Assembly (NCBI GenBank): GCA_020849175.1
Contig: JADLGR010000059.1
Location: forward strand, 1 to 36,763
Origin: Deltaproteobacteria bacterium
GTDB taxonomy: Bacteria > Myxococcota_A > UBA9160
Length of the DNA: 36,763 bases
Reading direction: 5' to 3'
Numbering within the stretch: position 1 is the first letter of the stretch; each line of letters begins with the position of its first letter. The translations under genes and the position numbers were made by a program. Positions 16,360-24,592 of the stretch are shown piece after piece. The notes under the pieces are model-generated. The model ran no database searches and was not told the origin of the DNA. It worked only from the letters and a program-made list of their open reading frames with translations.

Positions 16360-17651
16360 TCGTCGTCGTCCGTGGGCCGATCGTCGAGCCCGAACAGTGC
16401 ACGAACGACCTCGAGCCGTGCGAAGCCTTCCTCGCGATCGGCCTGTCCGCGCAGACGCGACACGGGAGCGTGAAGCAGCTTGTTGACGATCGCGCGCGTG
16501 AGCGCGTCGACTCCGTCGCGCTGCGCCGGATCGAGACCGAGACGTCCGACGGCCTTCTCGACCTCGGCAGCGCGGATCTGTTCGGCGCGGCCCTTCAGGT
16601 CGCGGATCGTCGGCACCGCCCCGAGCGCCGCGAGCCAGCCGTCGAAGCGCTGCTGCTCCTCGAGAACGATCGCCTCGGCGCGAATCGTCTCGCGCCTTCG
16701 CTCCTCGGCGTTCGACGCCGCCGCTTCGGTGAGATCATCGAGATCGTAGAGATAGACGCCGTCGAGGTCGTTGACCGCAGGATCGACGTTGCGCGGCACG
16801 CCGATGTCGATCACGAACAGCGGAGTCGATCGCTCGCGCAGCGCGGTCCTCACGAGCGCCGCCGTGATCACCGGCGTGTCGCCGCCAATGCACGAGAGCA
16901 CCATGTCCGAGCGGGCGAGCAGCGCCGGGATCTCGTCGAGGCCGTGTGCGGTCGCGTCGAATCGCTCCGCCAGCTCCATCGCGTGCGCGCGCGTGCGATT
17001 CGCGACGCGAACCGCCGCAAGGCCGTCCTGATGGAGTGCCTCGAGCGCGATCTCGATCATCTCGCCGGCACCGACGAGGAGCACCGACTTCTGAGAGAGA
17101 TCCTCGAAGATCTGTCGCGCCAGACCGACCGCGACGCGGGCGACCGAGACGGGCCGCTGCGCGATCTTCGTCTCGCGGCGAACCCGCCTGGCCGTCGCGA
17201 AGGCGCAGTGGAACAGTCGCGTCAGGATCGCTCCGCACGCGCCGGCCTCCCGCGCCGCGTGATAGGCGTCCTTCATCTGCCCGAGAATCTGCGGCTCGCC
17301 CACCACCATCGAGTCGATCGACGATGCGACGCGCAGTACGTGCGTCATGGCACCCGCGTCGTGGAGCTCGTAGAGCATCTCCTCGAGGCGCCGTCCACCC
17401 GCCGAGGCGGGAAGGTCGTCGCCACCCAGCTCGTGCCGAAACACCGAGCGCAGTCGCAGCCGCGCGGCATCGAGCCGGCGGGTGAGCACGACCACCTCGA
17501 CACGGTTGCAGGTCGAAACGAGCACGGCCTCGTCGATCTCGTCCGTCGCGACGAGCTTCTGGAGCAACGGGCCGGGCTCGGCGACGGCGAAGCGTTCGCG
17601 CACCTCGAGCGGTGCGGTGCGGTGGCTGAGGCCCACCAGCAGGACCCTCAT
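16356..17651 (-). CDS. hemA: Glutamyl-tRNA reductase
   Basis: 431 aa from MRVLLVGLSHRTAPLEVRE; the track frame to 18500 reads back into ccsA. NADPH-dependent reduction of glutamyl-tRNA to glutamate-1-semialdehyde, the committed step of the C5 haem pathway. The catalytic Cys is C48 in LVSTCNRVEV. SSIDSMVVGEPQILGQMKDAY (111-131) is the hallmark block. VLLVGAGEMIEIALEAL is the NADPH fold, and the helical dimerisation domain follows to residue 431. The next C5 enzyme, HemL, is not in the window. ATGA overlaps on both sides (ccsA and hemC). Confidence 0.97.
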   Translation of the reverse strand: MRVLLVGLSHRTAPLEVRERFAVAEPGPLLQKLVATDEIDEAVLVSTCNRVEVVVLTRRLDAARLRLRSVFRHELGGDDLPASAGGRRLEEMLYELHDAGAMTHVLRVASSIDSMVVGEPQILGQMKDAYHAAREAGACGAILTRLFHCAFATARRVRRETKIAQRPVSVARVAVGLARQIFEDLSQKSVLLVGAGEMIEIALEALHQDGLAAVRVANRTRAHAMELAERFDATAHGLDEIPALLARSDMVLSCIGGDTPVITAALVRTALRERSTPLFVIDIGVPRNVDPAVNDLDGVYLYDLDDLTEAAASNAEERRRETIRAEAIVLEEQQRFDGWLAALGAVPTIRDLKGRAEQIRAAEVEKAVGRLGLDPAQRDGVDALTRAIVNKLLHAPVSRLRGQADREEGFARLEVVRALFGLDDRPTDDDE

Positions 17652-18439
17652 GCGAGAAGGCTCACGCCGATCACGGCGAAGAACAGAAAGGCGAAGCCAG
17701 CGATCGCCGCGACGGCCGCGCGACGCCCCCGTTGTCGGCCTGCGAACCGCGCGGTGACGAGCGCCGCGTAGACCATCCACGCGAGCACCGACCACGTCTC
17801 GTGCGCGGTTCCGGTCCAGATCCGATCGCTCTCGCTCTCGACCCACAGCACGCCGGTCACGACGCCGAGCGTGAGCAGGAGGAAGCCGGCCGTCAGGGCC
17901 ACACGGTTCACGCGGTCGAGCGCTTCGAGCGAGGGCCATCGGGGACGCACGCGCCGGTGGCGTTTGAGGCCCCGATCGACGACGAGGAACAGGCAGCCCG
18001 CGACGCCCGCGACGCCGAGCAGGGCGAGGCCGGTGCTCGCGAGCAGGATGTGCAGGTGCGGCCACGAGGAGGCGGCGCCCACGAGCGGCACGGCCTCGGA
18101 ATGTGGAAGACGAAGCGCTGCGAAGAACGTCCCGACGAACGACGCGGGCGCCACGAGGGCGACGAGGGCCGCGAGCCGCGCTCGGCGCAGGAGCACGAGG
18201 ACGAAGAGGACCGCGATCAGCGCCATGAGCGAGACGGCCGCCGGCAGATCGGTGAGAGGCGGCGGGCGCGGCGCGAGGTGGAGGCCGACGAAGGCGCCCG
18301 CGTGTGCCGCGGCGCCCGCGGCGAGCATCACGACGGCCGCTCGGAGGCTGCGCGCCGACTCGAGCGCGATGCCCATCCACGAGGCGAGTCCTGCGGCGAG
18401 GTACAGACCCGCCGCCACGAGCAGCAGCTCGGTGGTCAT
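17648..18439 (-). CDS. ccsA: CcsA/HemX-type cytochrome c assembly membrane protein
   Basis: 263 aa from MTTELLLVAAGLYLAAGLA. About eight hydrophobic helices. Conserved CcsA/HemX elements are SSWPHLHILLASTGLALLGVAGVAGCLFL in the middle and TAHETWSVLAWMVYAALVTARFAGR near the end, with two His at expected haem-ligand positions. Placed directly before hemA, as HemX genes often are; HemX-type proteins modulate HemA levels or handle haem, while CcsA-type proteins export haem for cytochrome c maturation. CcsB/ResB is not seen here, so the exact role is open. ATGA overlaps with hemA and with the macro-domain gene. Confidence 0.9.
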   Translation of the reverse strand: MTTELLLVAAGLYLAAGLASWMGIALESARSLRAAVVMLAAGAAAHAGAFVGLHLAPRPPPLTDLPAAVSLMALIAVLFVLVLLRRARLAALVALVAPASFVGTFFAALRLPHSEAVPLVGAASSWPHLHILLASTGLALLGVAGVAGCLFLVVDRGLKRHRRVRPRWPSLEALDRVNRVALTAGFLLLTLGVVTGVLWVESESDRIWTGTAHETWSVLAWMVYAALVTARFAGRQRGRRAAVAAIAGFAFLFFAVIGVSLLA

Positions 18440-18996
18440 GCGCCGCCGCCGCCCCGGCGTTCGGCGAGGCGTGCCATCTGCGCCGCGATCCTCGCCGCAT
18501 CGCTCACCTGCTCGAAGATGCGATAGGCCGGCTCGCCGAAGAGCACGAAGCGAATCTCCTCGAGACTGGTCTCCCCGTCGAGATGCGCGCGCGCCTCTTC
18601 GAGCAGCACCTCTGCACAGCGCCGAAGCGGGAAGCCCGCGATACCCGCACCGATCGCGGGCGCAGCGAGCGTTCGACAGCCGTGCTCGCGTGCGAGCGCG
18701 AGCGCGCGGCGGAACGAGCTCCGAACGCTCTCCTCGCTCGCCTGCCCGCCGGGCGGCATGCTCGCCGCGTGGATCACGTGGCGCGCCGCGAGTCGCCCGG
18801 CGCCGGTGATCGCCGCTTCGCCGACGGCGATCGGCCCGTGACGATCGCACTCGGCCTGGATCTCGGACCCGCCACGCGCGGCGATCGCGCCTGCGACCCC
18901 TGCGCCCAGCACGAGCGCGCTGTTGGCGGCATTCACGATCGCGTCGGCGCGCTCCGCCGCGAGATCCCCTTCCCGCAGCACGATGCGGCCTGTCAC
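18436..18996 (-). CDS. Macro-domain protein (ADP-ribose/acetyl-ADP-ribose binding)
   Basis: 186 aa, GTG start with a strong AGGAGG 6 nt upstream, which supports this start. Macro domain over residues 1-150: GDLAAERADAIVNAANSALVLGAGVAGAIAARGG contains the N-A-A-N and G-x-G-V-A ADP-ribose motifs, and APAIGAGIAGFPL the phosphate loop. Members hydrolyse O-acetyl-ADP-ribose or remove ADP-ribose from proteins or nucleic acids. The C-terminus has a helical tail ending in RGGGGA. ATGA overlap with ccsA and an 18-bp gap after the SIS gene place it inside the haem operon, an unusual companion. Confidence 0.92.
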   Translation of the reverse strand: MTGRIVLREGDLAAERADAIVNAANSALVLGAGVAGAIAARGGSEIQAECDRHGPIAVGEAAITGAGRLAARHVIHAASMPPGGQASEESVRSSFRRALALAREHGCRTLAAPAIGAGIAGFPLRRCAEVLLEEARAHLDGETSLEEIRFVLFGEPAYRIFEQVSDAARIAAQMARLAERRGGGGA

Positions 18997-19014
18997 CCGA
19001 TTCCTCCTCTTCGC

Positions 19015-19623
19015 TCAGCCGCGGGCTGCGAAGAGCTCCTCCTCGACGAGCTCGCAGAGCACGTGGCCCACCGCGATGTGCGCCTCCTGGATGCGCTGCG
19101 TGTCGGCCGAGGGCACCACGATCGCCACGTCGACGGCCGGGGCGAGCTTGCCGCCGCCGCGGCCGGTCAGTGCGATCGTCCGCAGTCCGCGCCCGCGCGC
19201 TTCGCGGACGGCCTCGAGCACGTTCGGCGAGTTGCCGGAGGTCGAGATCGCGAGCGCGACATCCCCCATCCGCCCATGGGCGGACACGAGCCGTGCGAAC
19301 ACGCGTTCGAACCCGTAGTCGTTGCCGAGCGCCGTCACGTCGGAGGAGTTGGCGGTGAGCGCGATCGCAGGAAGCGCGTCGCGCTCGCCGCGGAAGCGGC
19401 CGGTGAGCTCGGCGGCGATGTGCTGCGCATCGGCAGCCGACCCGCCGTTGCCGAAGAGCAGGAGCTTGCCCCCGCCGCGGAAGCCCTCGACGATCATCGA
19501 GGCAGCGGCCGTGATGGCAGACGAGCTCTCGGCCGCCAGCGCACGCTTGACGGCCGCGCTCTCGTCGAGCAGCTCTCGCACCCGCGCGGCAGCGTCGAGC
19601 GATCGGTCCGGACCTCGGCCCAC
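19015..19623 (-). CDS. gmhA: SIS-domain phosphoheptose isomerase (GmhA-like)
   Basis: 202 aa, GTG start. One SIS domain: LLLFGNGGSAADAQHIAAELTGRF (54-77), ALTANSSDVTALGNDYGFERVF, LAISTSGNSPNVLEAV and EAHIAVGHVLCELVE near the C-terminus, the pattern of sedoheptulose-7-phosphate isomerase, the first step of ADP-heptose synthesis for LPS. The long STSGNSPNV loop and the final His are in the expected places. Other heptose enzymes (hldE, gmhB) are not nearby. It leads the minus-strand haem operon, behind a TTGCAG-N17-TAGACT promoter and a leader of about 63 nt. Confidence 0.9.
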   Translation of the reverse strand: MGRGPDRSLDAAARVRELLDESAAVKRALAAESSSAITAAASMIVEGFRGGGKLLLFGNGGSAADAQHIAAELTGRFRGERDALPAIALTANSSDVTALGNDYGFERVFARLVSAHGRMGDVALAISTSGNSPNVLEAVREARGRGLRTIALTGRGGGKLAPAVDVAIVVPSADTQRIQEAHIAVGHVLCELVEEELFAARG

Positions 19624-19692
19624 GGTTCCCCCGAGGCGGCCCGAGATCCCACGAAACCGCTGAAAAACCGGAAGGATAGGCCGCCGCGACCG

Positions 19693-19721
19693 AGTCTACC
19701 CAGCGCGCAGGAGCGCTGCAA
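19693..19721 (-). promoter_or_regulatory. Sigma70-type promoter for the gmhA-macro-ccsA-hem operon
   Basis: Minus strand TTGCAG (19721-19716), 17-bp spacer, TAGACT (19698-19693). Transcription would begin near 19686 and read into the GTG at 19623. It is the best match between the divergent gmhA and trxA genes. A 6-bp hairpin CAGCGC-GCAGGA-GCGCTG lies across the spacer at 19701-19718. Confidence 0.5.
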
Positions 19722-19747
19722 CGCGACGCGATCACGACCCGGGGGGC

Positions 19748-19756
19748 TGCTAGGAT
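19748..19756 (+). promoter_or_regulatory. Extended -10 promoter candidate for trxA
   Basis: TGCTAGGAT fits an extended -10 (TGn followed by a TATAAT-like hexamer). No good -35 box stands 16-18 bp upstream, which is typical of extended -10 promoters. Transcription would start about 45 nt before the trxA ATG. Confidence 0.4.
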
Positions 19757-19808
19757 CGTCGCACTGGGCGGCCGTCCACTACCCCCGCCCGACAGGAGTG
19801 AGCGCGCC

Positions 19809-20135
19809 ATGGGCAAGATGCTGGACGTCACGGACCGCAGCTTCGACGAAGAGGTGTTGAAGGCGGCGCTGCCGACCGTCATCGACTTCTGGGCCGAGTG
19901 GTGCGCGCCGTGCCGCCAGATCAAGCCGATCCTCGAGGAGCTGGCGCAGCGCTACGACGGCAAGGTCAAGATCGTCAAGCTCAACGTCGACGAGAATCCG
20001 CAGACGATGACGAAGTACGGCGTACGTGCGATCCCGACGCTGCTCGCCTTCAAGAACGGCGTCGTCGTGCAGCAGGTGCAGGGCGCGCGCCCGAAGGCCT
20101 TCTTCGAGCAGATGCTGGACGGCCTGATCGCGTAG
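19809..20135 (+). CDS. trxA: Thioredoxin
   Basis: 108 aa, ATG with AGGAG upstream. Single thioredoxin fold: [21 protein letters not shown] with active-site C32-A-P-C35, [30 protein letters not shown] with the cis-Pro after Ile, and a C-terminal helix. The usual WCGPC is WCAPC, a variant seen in genuine thioredoxins. General cytoplasmic disulfide reductase, needing thioredoxin reductase from elsewhere. Monocistronic between divergent gmhA and a convergent HAD gene 42 bp away. That gap (20136-20177) holds only a CTCCCGGGAG palindrome and no convincing terminator. Confidence 0.96.
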   Translation: MGKMLDVTDRSFDEEVLKAALPTVIDFWAEWCAPCRQIKPILEELAQRYDGKVKIVKLNVDENPQTMTKYGVRAIPTLLAFKNGVVVQQVQGARPKAFFEQMLDGLIA

Positions 20136-20177
20136 GCCGCGTGCCTCGCGGGCGATCCTCCCGGGAGCGGCCGTCGG

Positions 20178-20951
20178 TCATGGCCCGTGCGCTTCGGGCT
20201 CTGCGTCTTCCGCGTCTGCTGCGTCTGCCGCGTCTGCCGCGAGCTCGGACGCGGAGGGCTTCGCGGGCGGCTCGAAGAAGCGCACCGGCCAGCAGCGACG
20301 AACGGCAGCGCGGTAGAGAAACGGGTCGGGATTCGTCACCACCGGGTGTCCTACGAGGTCGAGAAGCGGCACGTCGGTGATCGAGTCCGTGTAGAACCAG
20401 CTCTTCGCCAGATCGATGCCCTGCTCCTCGATGAACTGCTGCAGCCAGTAGATCTTGCCCTCCTCGAAGCAGATCGGCTCGATCACGCGACCGGTGAATC
20501 GGCCCTGCTCGACTTCGAGGCGGGTATAGAGGTAGTGGCGGATGCCGAGCCGCTCGGCGAGCGGCCGCACCACGAACCGGGTCGCGCCCGAGACGATCGC
20601 GACGACGTGCCCGGCTGCCTGGTGCTCCCTCACGAGAGCCTCGGCTTCGGGGTAGATCGTCGGCGCGACCATCTCACGGAACCAGCGGTTGGCTTCGCGC
20701 GTGAGCGTTCGCTCGGACTGTCCCTTGAACTGGACCATCATGCTCCGCGTCCATGCGCGGATGTCGAGCAAGCCCGCCTTGTAGCGAAGGTACGCGCCGA
20801 GCCCCGCGAGGAGGTCCCAGCCCGTGATCTCTCCTCGCTGGTACTGGTACTTCATGTAGAGCGTGCCGGAGTTCTCGGCGATCAGCGTCTTGTCCATGTC
20901 GAAGAAGGCGCCGGCGCGCAGGTGCGGTCGAACGGGCGAACGGCTCGGCAT
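20178..20951 (-). CDS. HAD-superfamily subfamily IB phosphatase (SerB-like)
   Basis: 257 aa. HAD motif I is FFDMDKTLI with D18 and D20; motif II is VAIVSGATRFVV; motif III/IV is SWFYTDSITDVPLLDLVGHPVVTNPDP. The helical cap starts YMKYQYQRGEITG. This HAD-IB group (TIGR01490-like) is close to SerB and to lysophosphatidate/glycerophosphate phosphatases, so small phosphomonoesters are likely substrates. The C-terminal tail after RFFEPPAKPS is a low-complexity Ala-Asp run encoded by 9-bp DNA repeats. It starts 9 bp after the rodA stop, so it is probably the last gene of the mre operon. Confidence 0.9.
   Translation of the reverse strand: MPSRSPVRPHLRAGAFFDMDKTLIAENSGTLYMKYQYQRGEITGWDLLAGLGAYLRYKAGLLDIRAWTRSMMVQFKGQSERTLTREANRWFREMVAPTIYPEAEALVREHQAAGHVVAIVSGATRFVVRPLAERLGIRHYLYTRLEVEQGRFTGRVIEPICFEEGKIYWLQQFIEEQGIDLAKSWFYTDSITDVPLLDLVGHPVVTNPDPFLYRAAVRRCWPVRFFEPPAKPSASELAADAADAADAEDAEPEAHGP
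20203..20238. repeat. Four tandem 9-bp repeats (GCGTCT unit) in HAD gene tail
   Basis: Units GCGTCTTCC, GCGTCTGCT, GCGTCTGCC and GCGTCTGCC follow each other without gaps. On the coding strand they specify Ala-Asp-Ala triplets and one Glu-Asp-Ala. Unit length is a multiple of three, so copy-number change would keep the frame. Confidence 0.85.
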
Positions 20952-20960
20952 CCCGCGATT

Positions 20961-22070
20961 CTAGAACATGAACCGGCGCATCGAGACGTTGAGCAGGAGT
21001 CCGATGCACACGAGACTCGCGATCAGGGACGACCCGCCGTACGAAAAGAGCGGGAAGGTCACGCCGATCACCGGAGCGAGGCCGAGCACCATCGCGATGT
21101 TGATCACCGCTGGCCAGAGCAGCGCGCCCACGACACCGATCGCGAGCATCGCGCCAAAGCCGTCCTTCGACCGGCGGGCGATCACGAGACCCCAGAGGAG
21201 CAGGGCGGCGTACAGACCGAGGACGAGCGCGCTGCCCACGAACCCCCACTCTTCCGCCAGCACGGAGAAGATGAAGTCCGTGTGCTGGGTCGGGAGGAAT
21301 CGGAGCTGTGTCTGCGTCCCCTCGAGGTATCCCTTCCCGAACATTGCGCCCGAGCCGATCGCGATCTTCGACTGGATCGCCTGATAGCCGGAAGCGAGCG
21401 GATCGCGGCCCGGCTCGAGGAAGTCGAGAATGCGCTTGCGCTGGTATTCGGCCAGTGCGAACGACCACAGGCCCACGAGGCCCGCCGCCCCGGCGACGCC
21501 GACGGCCGCCCACGCCCGCCACGGCACGCGAACGAAGGGCAGATACGTGGCGCCGACGAGCAGCGTGAGGAGCGCAACGCCCATGTCCTTCTGAAGGACG
21601 ATGAGGCCGACCGGCAGCGCGATCACGAGGCCCGGGCGCCACAGATCGCGCAGACGACGCATCTCCTGCGGAGGATGGCGATGGAAGGTCCACGCCAGCG
21701 CCAGCACGAGCCCGACCTTCGAGAACTCCGACGGCTGCAGCCGGACCGGCCCGAACGTGAGCCACGAGCTGTTACCGCGCGTCACCGGCGCGAGCACGAG
21801 CGTCGACGCGAGCAGCAGGGTCGACGCGAGGTAGATCGGGATCGCGAGCCGTTCGAGGCGGCGGTAGTCGACGAGGAGTGCAGCCACGAGGCCGACCGTC
21901 CCGAGACCCGCGGACACGAGCTGGCGCCGCACCTCGGGAGACAGGTCGCCCGACGTCGTGCCGTGCGTCGCGGAGACGAGGTTCGCGATCCCCAGGGCGA
22001 CCAGCACACTCGCCAGCAGCAGCAGCGTCCAGTCGAAGTTCTGCAGCAGCCGACGATCAATCAGCGGCAT
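20961..22070 (-). CDS. rodA: Rod-shape peptidoglycan glycosyltransferase RodA (SEDS family)
   Basis: 369 aa from MPLIDRRLLQNFDWTLLL, with GGAGGAAGCG directly before the ATG; the longer track start lacks this. SEDS family polymerase of lipid II, working with PBP2 in elongation. About ten transmembrane helices. Hallmarks: RLQPSEFSKVGLVLALAW, QKDMGVALLTLLVGATYLPF with the catalytic-type Asp, GSGAMFGKGYLEGTQTQLRFLPTQHTDFIFSVLAEEWGF, and FPLFSYGGSSL near the C-terminus. It overlaps the mrdA end by 14 bp, so its ribosome-binding site lies in the mrdA coding region. Confidence 0.97.
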   Translation of the reverse strand: MPLIDRRLLQNFDWTLLLLASVLVALGIANLVSATHGTTSGDLSPEVRRQLVSAGLGTVGLVAALLVDYRRLERLAIPIYLASTLLLASTLVLAPVTRGNSSWLTFGPVRLQPSEFSKVGLVLALAWTFHRHPPQEMRRLRDLWRPGLVIALPVGLIVLQKDMGVALLTLLVGATYLPFVRVPWRAWAAVGVAGAAGLVGLWSFALAEYQRKRILDFLEPGRDPLASGYQAIQSKIAIGSGAMFGKGYLEGTQTQLRFLPTQHTDFIFSVLAEEWGFVGSALVLGLYAALLLWGLVIARRSKDGFGAMLAIGVVGALLWPAVINIAMVLGLAPVIGVTFPLFSYGGSSLIASLVCIGLLLNVSMRRFMF

Positions 22071-24027
22071 CGCTTCCTCCGACGGCGGTGTCGGGTGTCG
22101 CGGCCTCCGGTGCATCCTCGATCAGCGGGTCCTCGTCTTCTTCGTGCGGAGTGTTGCTCGTAACGATCGGCTTCGGCGGCGGCACGACGCCCTTCTTCTC
22201 GAAGTACTTCGCCAGCACTTTCTGCGCTAGCGGTGCTGCCGCCGATCCGCCGTGACCGCCGTGCTCCGCGAGGACGGCCACGACGATCTCCGCGTCCTCG
22301 GCCGGCGCGAAAGACACGAACCACGCGTGATCGCGGTACTGGCGCGGGATCTTGCTCTCCTTCACGCCCTCGAAGTGCTCGAGCCGCACCACCTGCGCCG
22401 TCCCCGTCTTCCCGGCGACCGGAACGCCCGGCACGCGCGCCTTGCTCCCCGTACCCCCGGGCTGCTCGACGACGCCGGCCAGGGCCTTGCGAATGAGCGC
22501 GAGGCTCTCGGGCTTGACCGGCACCGCCCCGTTGATCTTCGGCTTCGTCTCGTCGATCCCGCTCTCGGAGCGCCGCCGGCGCAGGACGAGACGCGGCTCG
22601 TAGAGCGTTCCTCCGTTCGCGATCGCGGCGTAGGCGACGGCGAGCTGAAGCGGCGTCGTCAGGTCGTAGCCCTGCCCGATCGAGATCGACACGGTTTCTC
22701 CGGGATACCACGGAGTCTTGAAACGCCGGAGCTTCCACTCGCTGCTCGGAACGAGACCCGGCTTCTCGTCCGAGAGCGGGATACCCGTGAGCCTCCCGAG
22801 GTTGAACGCCTTCGAGAAGCTCGCGATGCGATCGACGCCGAGCCGCACACCAAGCTGGTAGTAGTAGACGTCGCACGAGCGTACGAGCGAGGTGTGAAGA
22901 TCGACCGCGCCGTGGCCCTCCTTCTTCCAGCACTTGAAGCTGCGATTGCCGTACCAGAACGACCCCGGACACACGACGCGGCTCGACGGCGTGATGAGCC
23001 CGGTCTCGAGGCCCGCCGCGGCGAGGAACACCTTGTACGTCGAGCCGGGCGGGTACTGCCCGGCGACGACGCGGTTCTGCAGGGGCTTGAGCGGGTCCTT
23101 CGTGAGCGAGCGCCAGGTCTCGGCATCGACACCGCCCGCGAAGGCGTTCGGGTCGAAGGCCGGACGCGAGACCATCGCCAGCACGTCACCACTTCGCGGA
23201 TCGAGCGCCACCAGCGCTCCCTCACGATCCGGCTCCTCCGGGCTCTCGGCCCGGAAGGCCTCGGCCGCCGCGCGCTGCAAGTCGAGGTCGATCGTGAGCG
23301 TCACGTCCGAGCCGGGTATGGGATCGACCTCGTCGAGGCGCTCGACCTCGCGTCCCGCGACGTCGACGATCACGTTGCGTCCTCCCGCCGACCCGCGCAG
23401 CGACGATTCGAGCACCGCCTCGAGGCCCGTCTGACCGATGACCTCGCCCTGCCGGTAGGTCTGGAACTCGGGGCGCTCGAGCTGGTCGGCCCGCACCTCG
23501 CCGAGCGTTCCCAGCAGATGCGCCGCGAGGTCGCCGCCCGTGTATTCGCGGCGCGGCCGAACCTCGGTGATGACGCCGGGTAGCGCGTAGCGGTGCGTCT
23601 CGATGCGGGCGAGGCTCTCGTACGGAAGATCGGCCTGCACGAGGAGCGGCTGGAAGCGCTCGCGGCCGCGACGCCGGTCGACGCGCGCGCGCAGCCCCGC
23701 GGTGTCGGTGTCGAGAAGCTGGCCGATGGCGCGGTAGGTGCGCTCCGCACCACGCACCTCGCTCGGCATCACCTCGAGATCGAAGGCCGGCCGCGTGCTT
23801 GCGAGCACGCGGCCCTCGCGATCGAGGATCCTCCCGCGCGGCGCGTCGAGCCGCACGGTGCGAATCGAGTTCTGTTCGGACCGCATGCGAAGCTCGGCGC
23901 CCTCGACGATCTGGAGCTGCGCGAGGCGCCCGACGAAGACCGCGAAGACCGCGAAGATCAGCAGGCCGAGGAGCCACAGGCGGCCCTCGATCACGACCTC
24001 CTTGCCAGCGGTGACGCGTTCGCGCAC
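22057..24027 (-). CDS. mrdA: Penicillin-binding protein 2 (elongasome transpeptidase)
   Basis: 656 aa from the GTG at 24027. The track start (GTG at 24093) overlaps mreD by 50 bp; the start I chose lies just after the mreD stop and leaves about 14 residues before the membrane helix (WLLGLLIFAVFAVFVGRLAQLQ), as usual for PBP2. Neither start has a clean ribosome-binding site. Class B PBP cross-linking lateral wall peptidoglycan. Order: membrane anchor, dimerisation/pedestal domain (DAPRGRILDREGRVLA), transpeptidase with catalytic PGSTYK, the SxD motif RSCDVYYYQLG, and GKTGTAQV. The Cys before Asp in SCD is a minor variant. The tail is rich in Pro, Glu and Asp. Between mreD and rodA. Confidence 0.93.
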   Translation of the reverse strand: MRERVTAGKEVVIEGRLWLLGLLIFAVFAVFVGRLAQLQIVEGAELRMRSEQNSIRTVRLDAPRGRILDREGRVLASTRPAFDLEVMPSEVRGAERTYRAIGQLLDTDTAGLRARVDRRRGRERFQPLLVQADLPYESLARIETHRYALPGVITEVRPRREYTGGDLAAHLLGTLGEVRADQLERPEFQTYRQGEVIGQTGLEAVLESSLRGSAGGRNVIVDVAGREVERLDEVDPIPGSDVTLTIDLDLQRAAAEAFRAESPEEPDREGALVALDPRSGDVLAMVSRPAFDPNAFAGGVDAETWRSLTKDPLKPLQNRVVAGQYPPGSTYKVFLAAAGLETGLITPSSRVVCPGSFWYGNRSFKCWKKEGHGAVDLHTSLVRSCDVYYYQLGVRLGVDRIASFSKAFNLGRLTGIPLSDEKPGLVPSSEWKLRRFKTPWYPGETVSISIGQGYDLTTPLQLAVAYAAIANGGTLYEPRLVLRRRRSESGIDETKPKINGAVPVKPESLALIRKALAGVVEQPGGTGSKARVPGVPVAGKTGTAQVVRLEHFEGVKESKIPRQYRDHAWFVSFAPAEDAEIVVAVLAEHGGHGGSAAAPLAQKVLAKYFEKKGVVPPPKPIVTSNTPHEEDEDPLIEDAPEAATPDTAVGGSDAAD

Positions 24028-24043
24028 GGCGTTTCGCGCCCGC

Positions 24044-24592
24044 TCAGCGCCGGCTCGCGGCCCAGGGTGCCGCGCCGATCCATGCGACACCACGCCGTGT
24101 CGGATCGAGCTCTCCTGCGGCCGACGCGACTGCCTCGACCATCCTGCACGTCGGCGGCGCGATCAGCGCGTTGACGCCCGTCTGCAGCGCCAGGCCGACG
24201 AGGGCTGCGAGGCCGTGGCTCGCCACGCCCCCTTCCGGCCGCACCAGCACCGCCATCGCGACGACCGCGACCGGTGTCAGAAGTGCGAGGAGGATCGCTT
24301 CGGACGCTCCGTGGCGCAGCTCGAGCGATCGGTTTGCGATGCGGGTCACCGCGAACGGCACCAGCAGCGCCAGCACCCCGAGGCCGAGCGGAGAGCCGCC
24401 GAGCAGGTCGGACGCGAAGCCGAGCGCGGCGAGAACGAGCAGAGCGGGCGTGCCGCCGAGGTACAACGCTGCAGAGACGCTCAGCACGAGCGCCACGTTG
24501 GGAAGCAGCGCCGCAGGGATGGCGAACACCAAGGCACCCTCGACGAGGAGAGCGAGCGCGCCGATCGCGACGAGTGCGAGCGCCGACTTCAC
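24044..24592 (-). CDS. mreD: Rod shape-determining protein MreD
   Basis: 182 aa, about five hydrophobic helices from ALALVAIGALALLVEGALVF to GLAALVGLALQTGVNALIA. The core pattern ALYLGGTPALLVLAALGFASDLLGGSPLGLGVLAL is the MreD family signature (a GFxxDLxxxxPLG block). Inner-membrane part of the elongasome scaffold. Position between mreC (ATGA overlap) and the PBP2 gene makes the call secure despite the low sequence conservation of MreD. The long basic C-terminal tail (DPTRRGVAWIGAAPWAASRR) is not typical. Confidence 0.92.
   Translation of the reverse strand: MKSALALVAIGALALLVEGALVFAIPAALLPNVALVLSVSAALYLGGTPALLVLAALGFASDLLGGSPLGLGVLALLVPFAVTRIANRSLELRHGASEAILLALLTPVAVVAMAVLVRPEGGVASHGLAALVGLALQTGVNALIAPPTCRMVEAVASAAGELDPTRRGVAWIGAAPWAASRR

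Noticed and set aside
20203-20238. 9-bp repeats as a CRISPR-like array
   Set aside because: Units are contiguous with no spacers and lie inside a coding frame.
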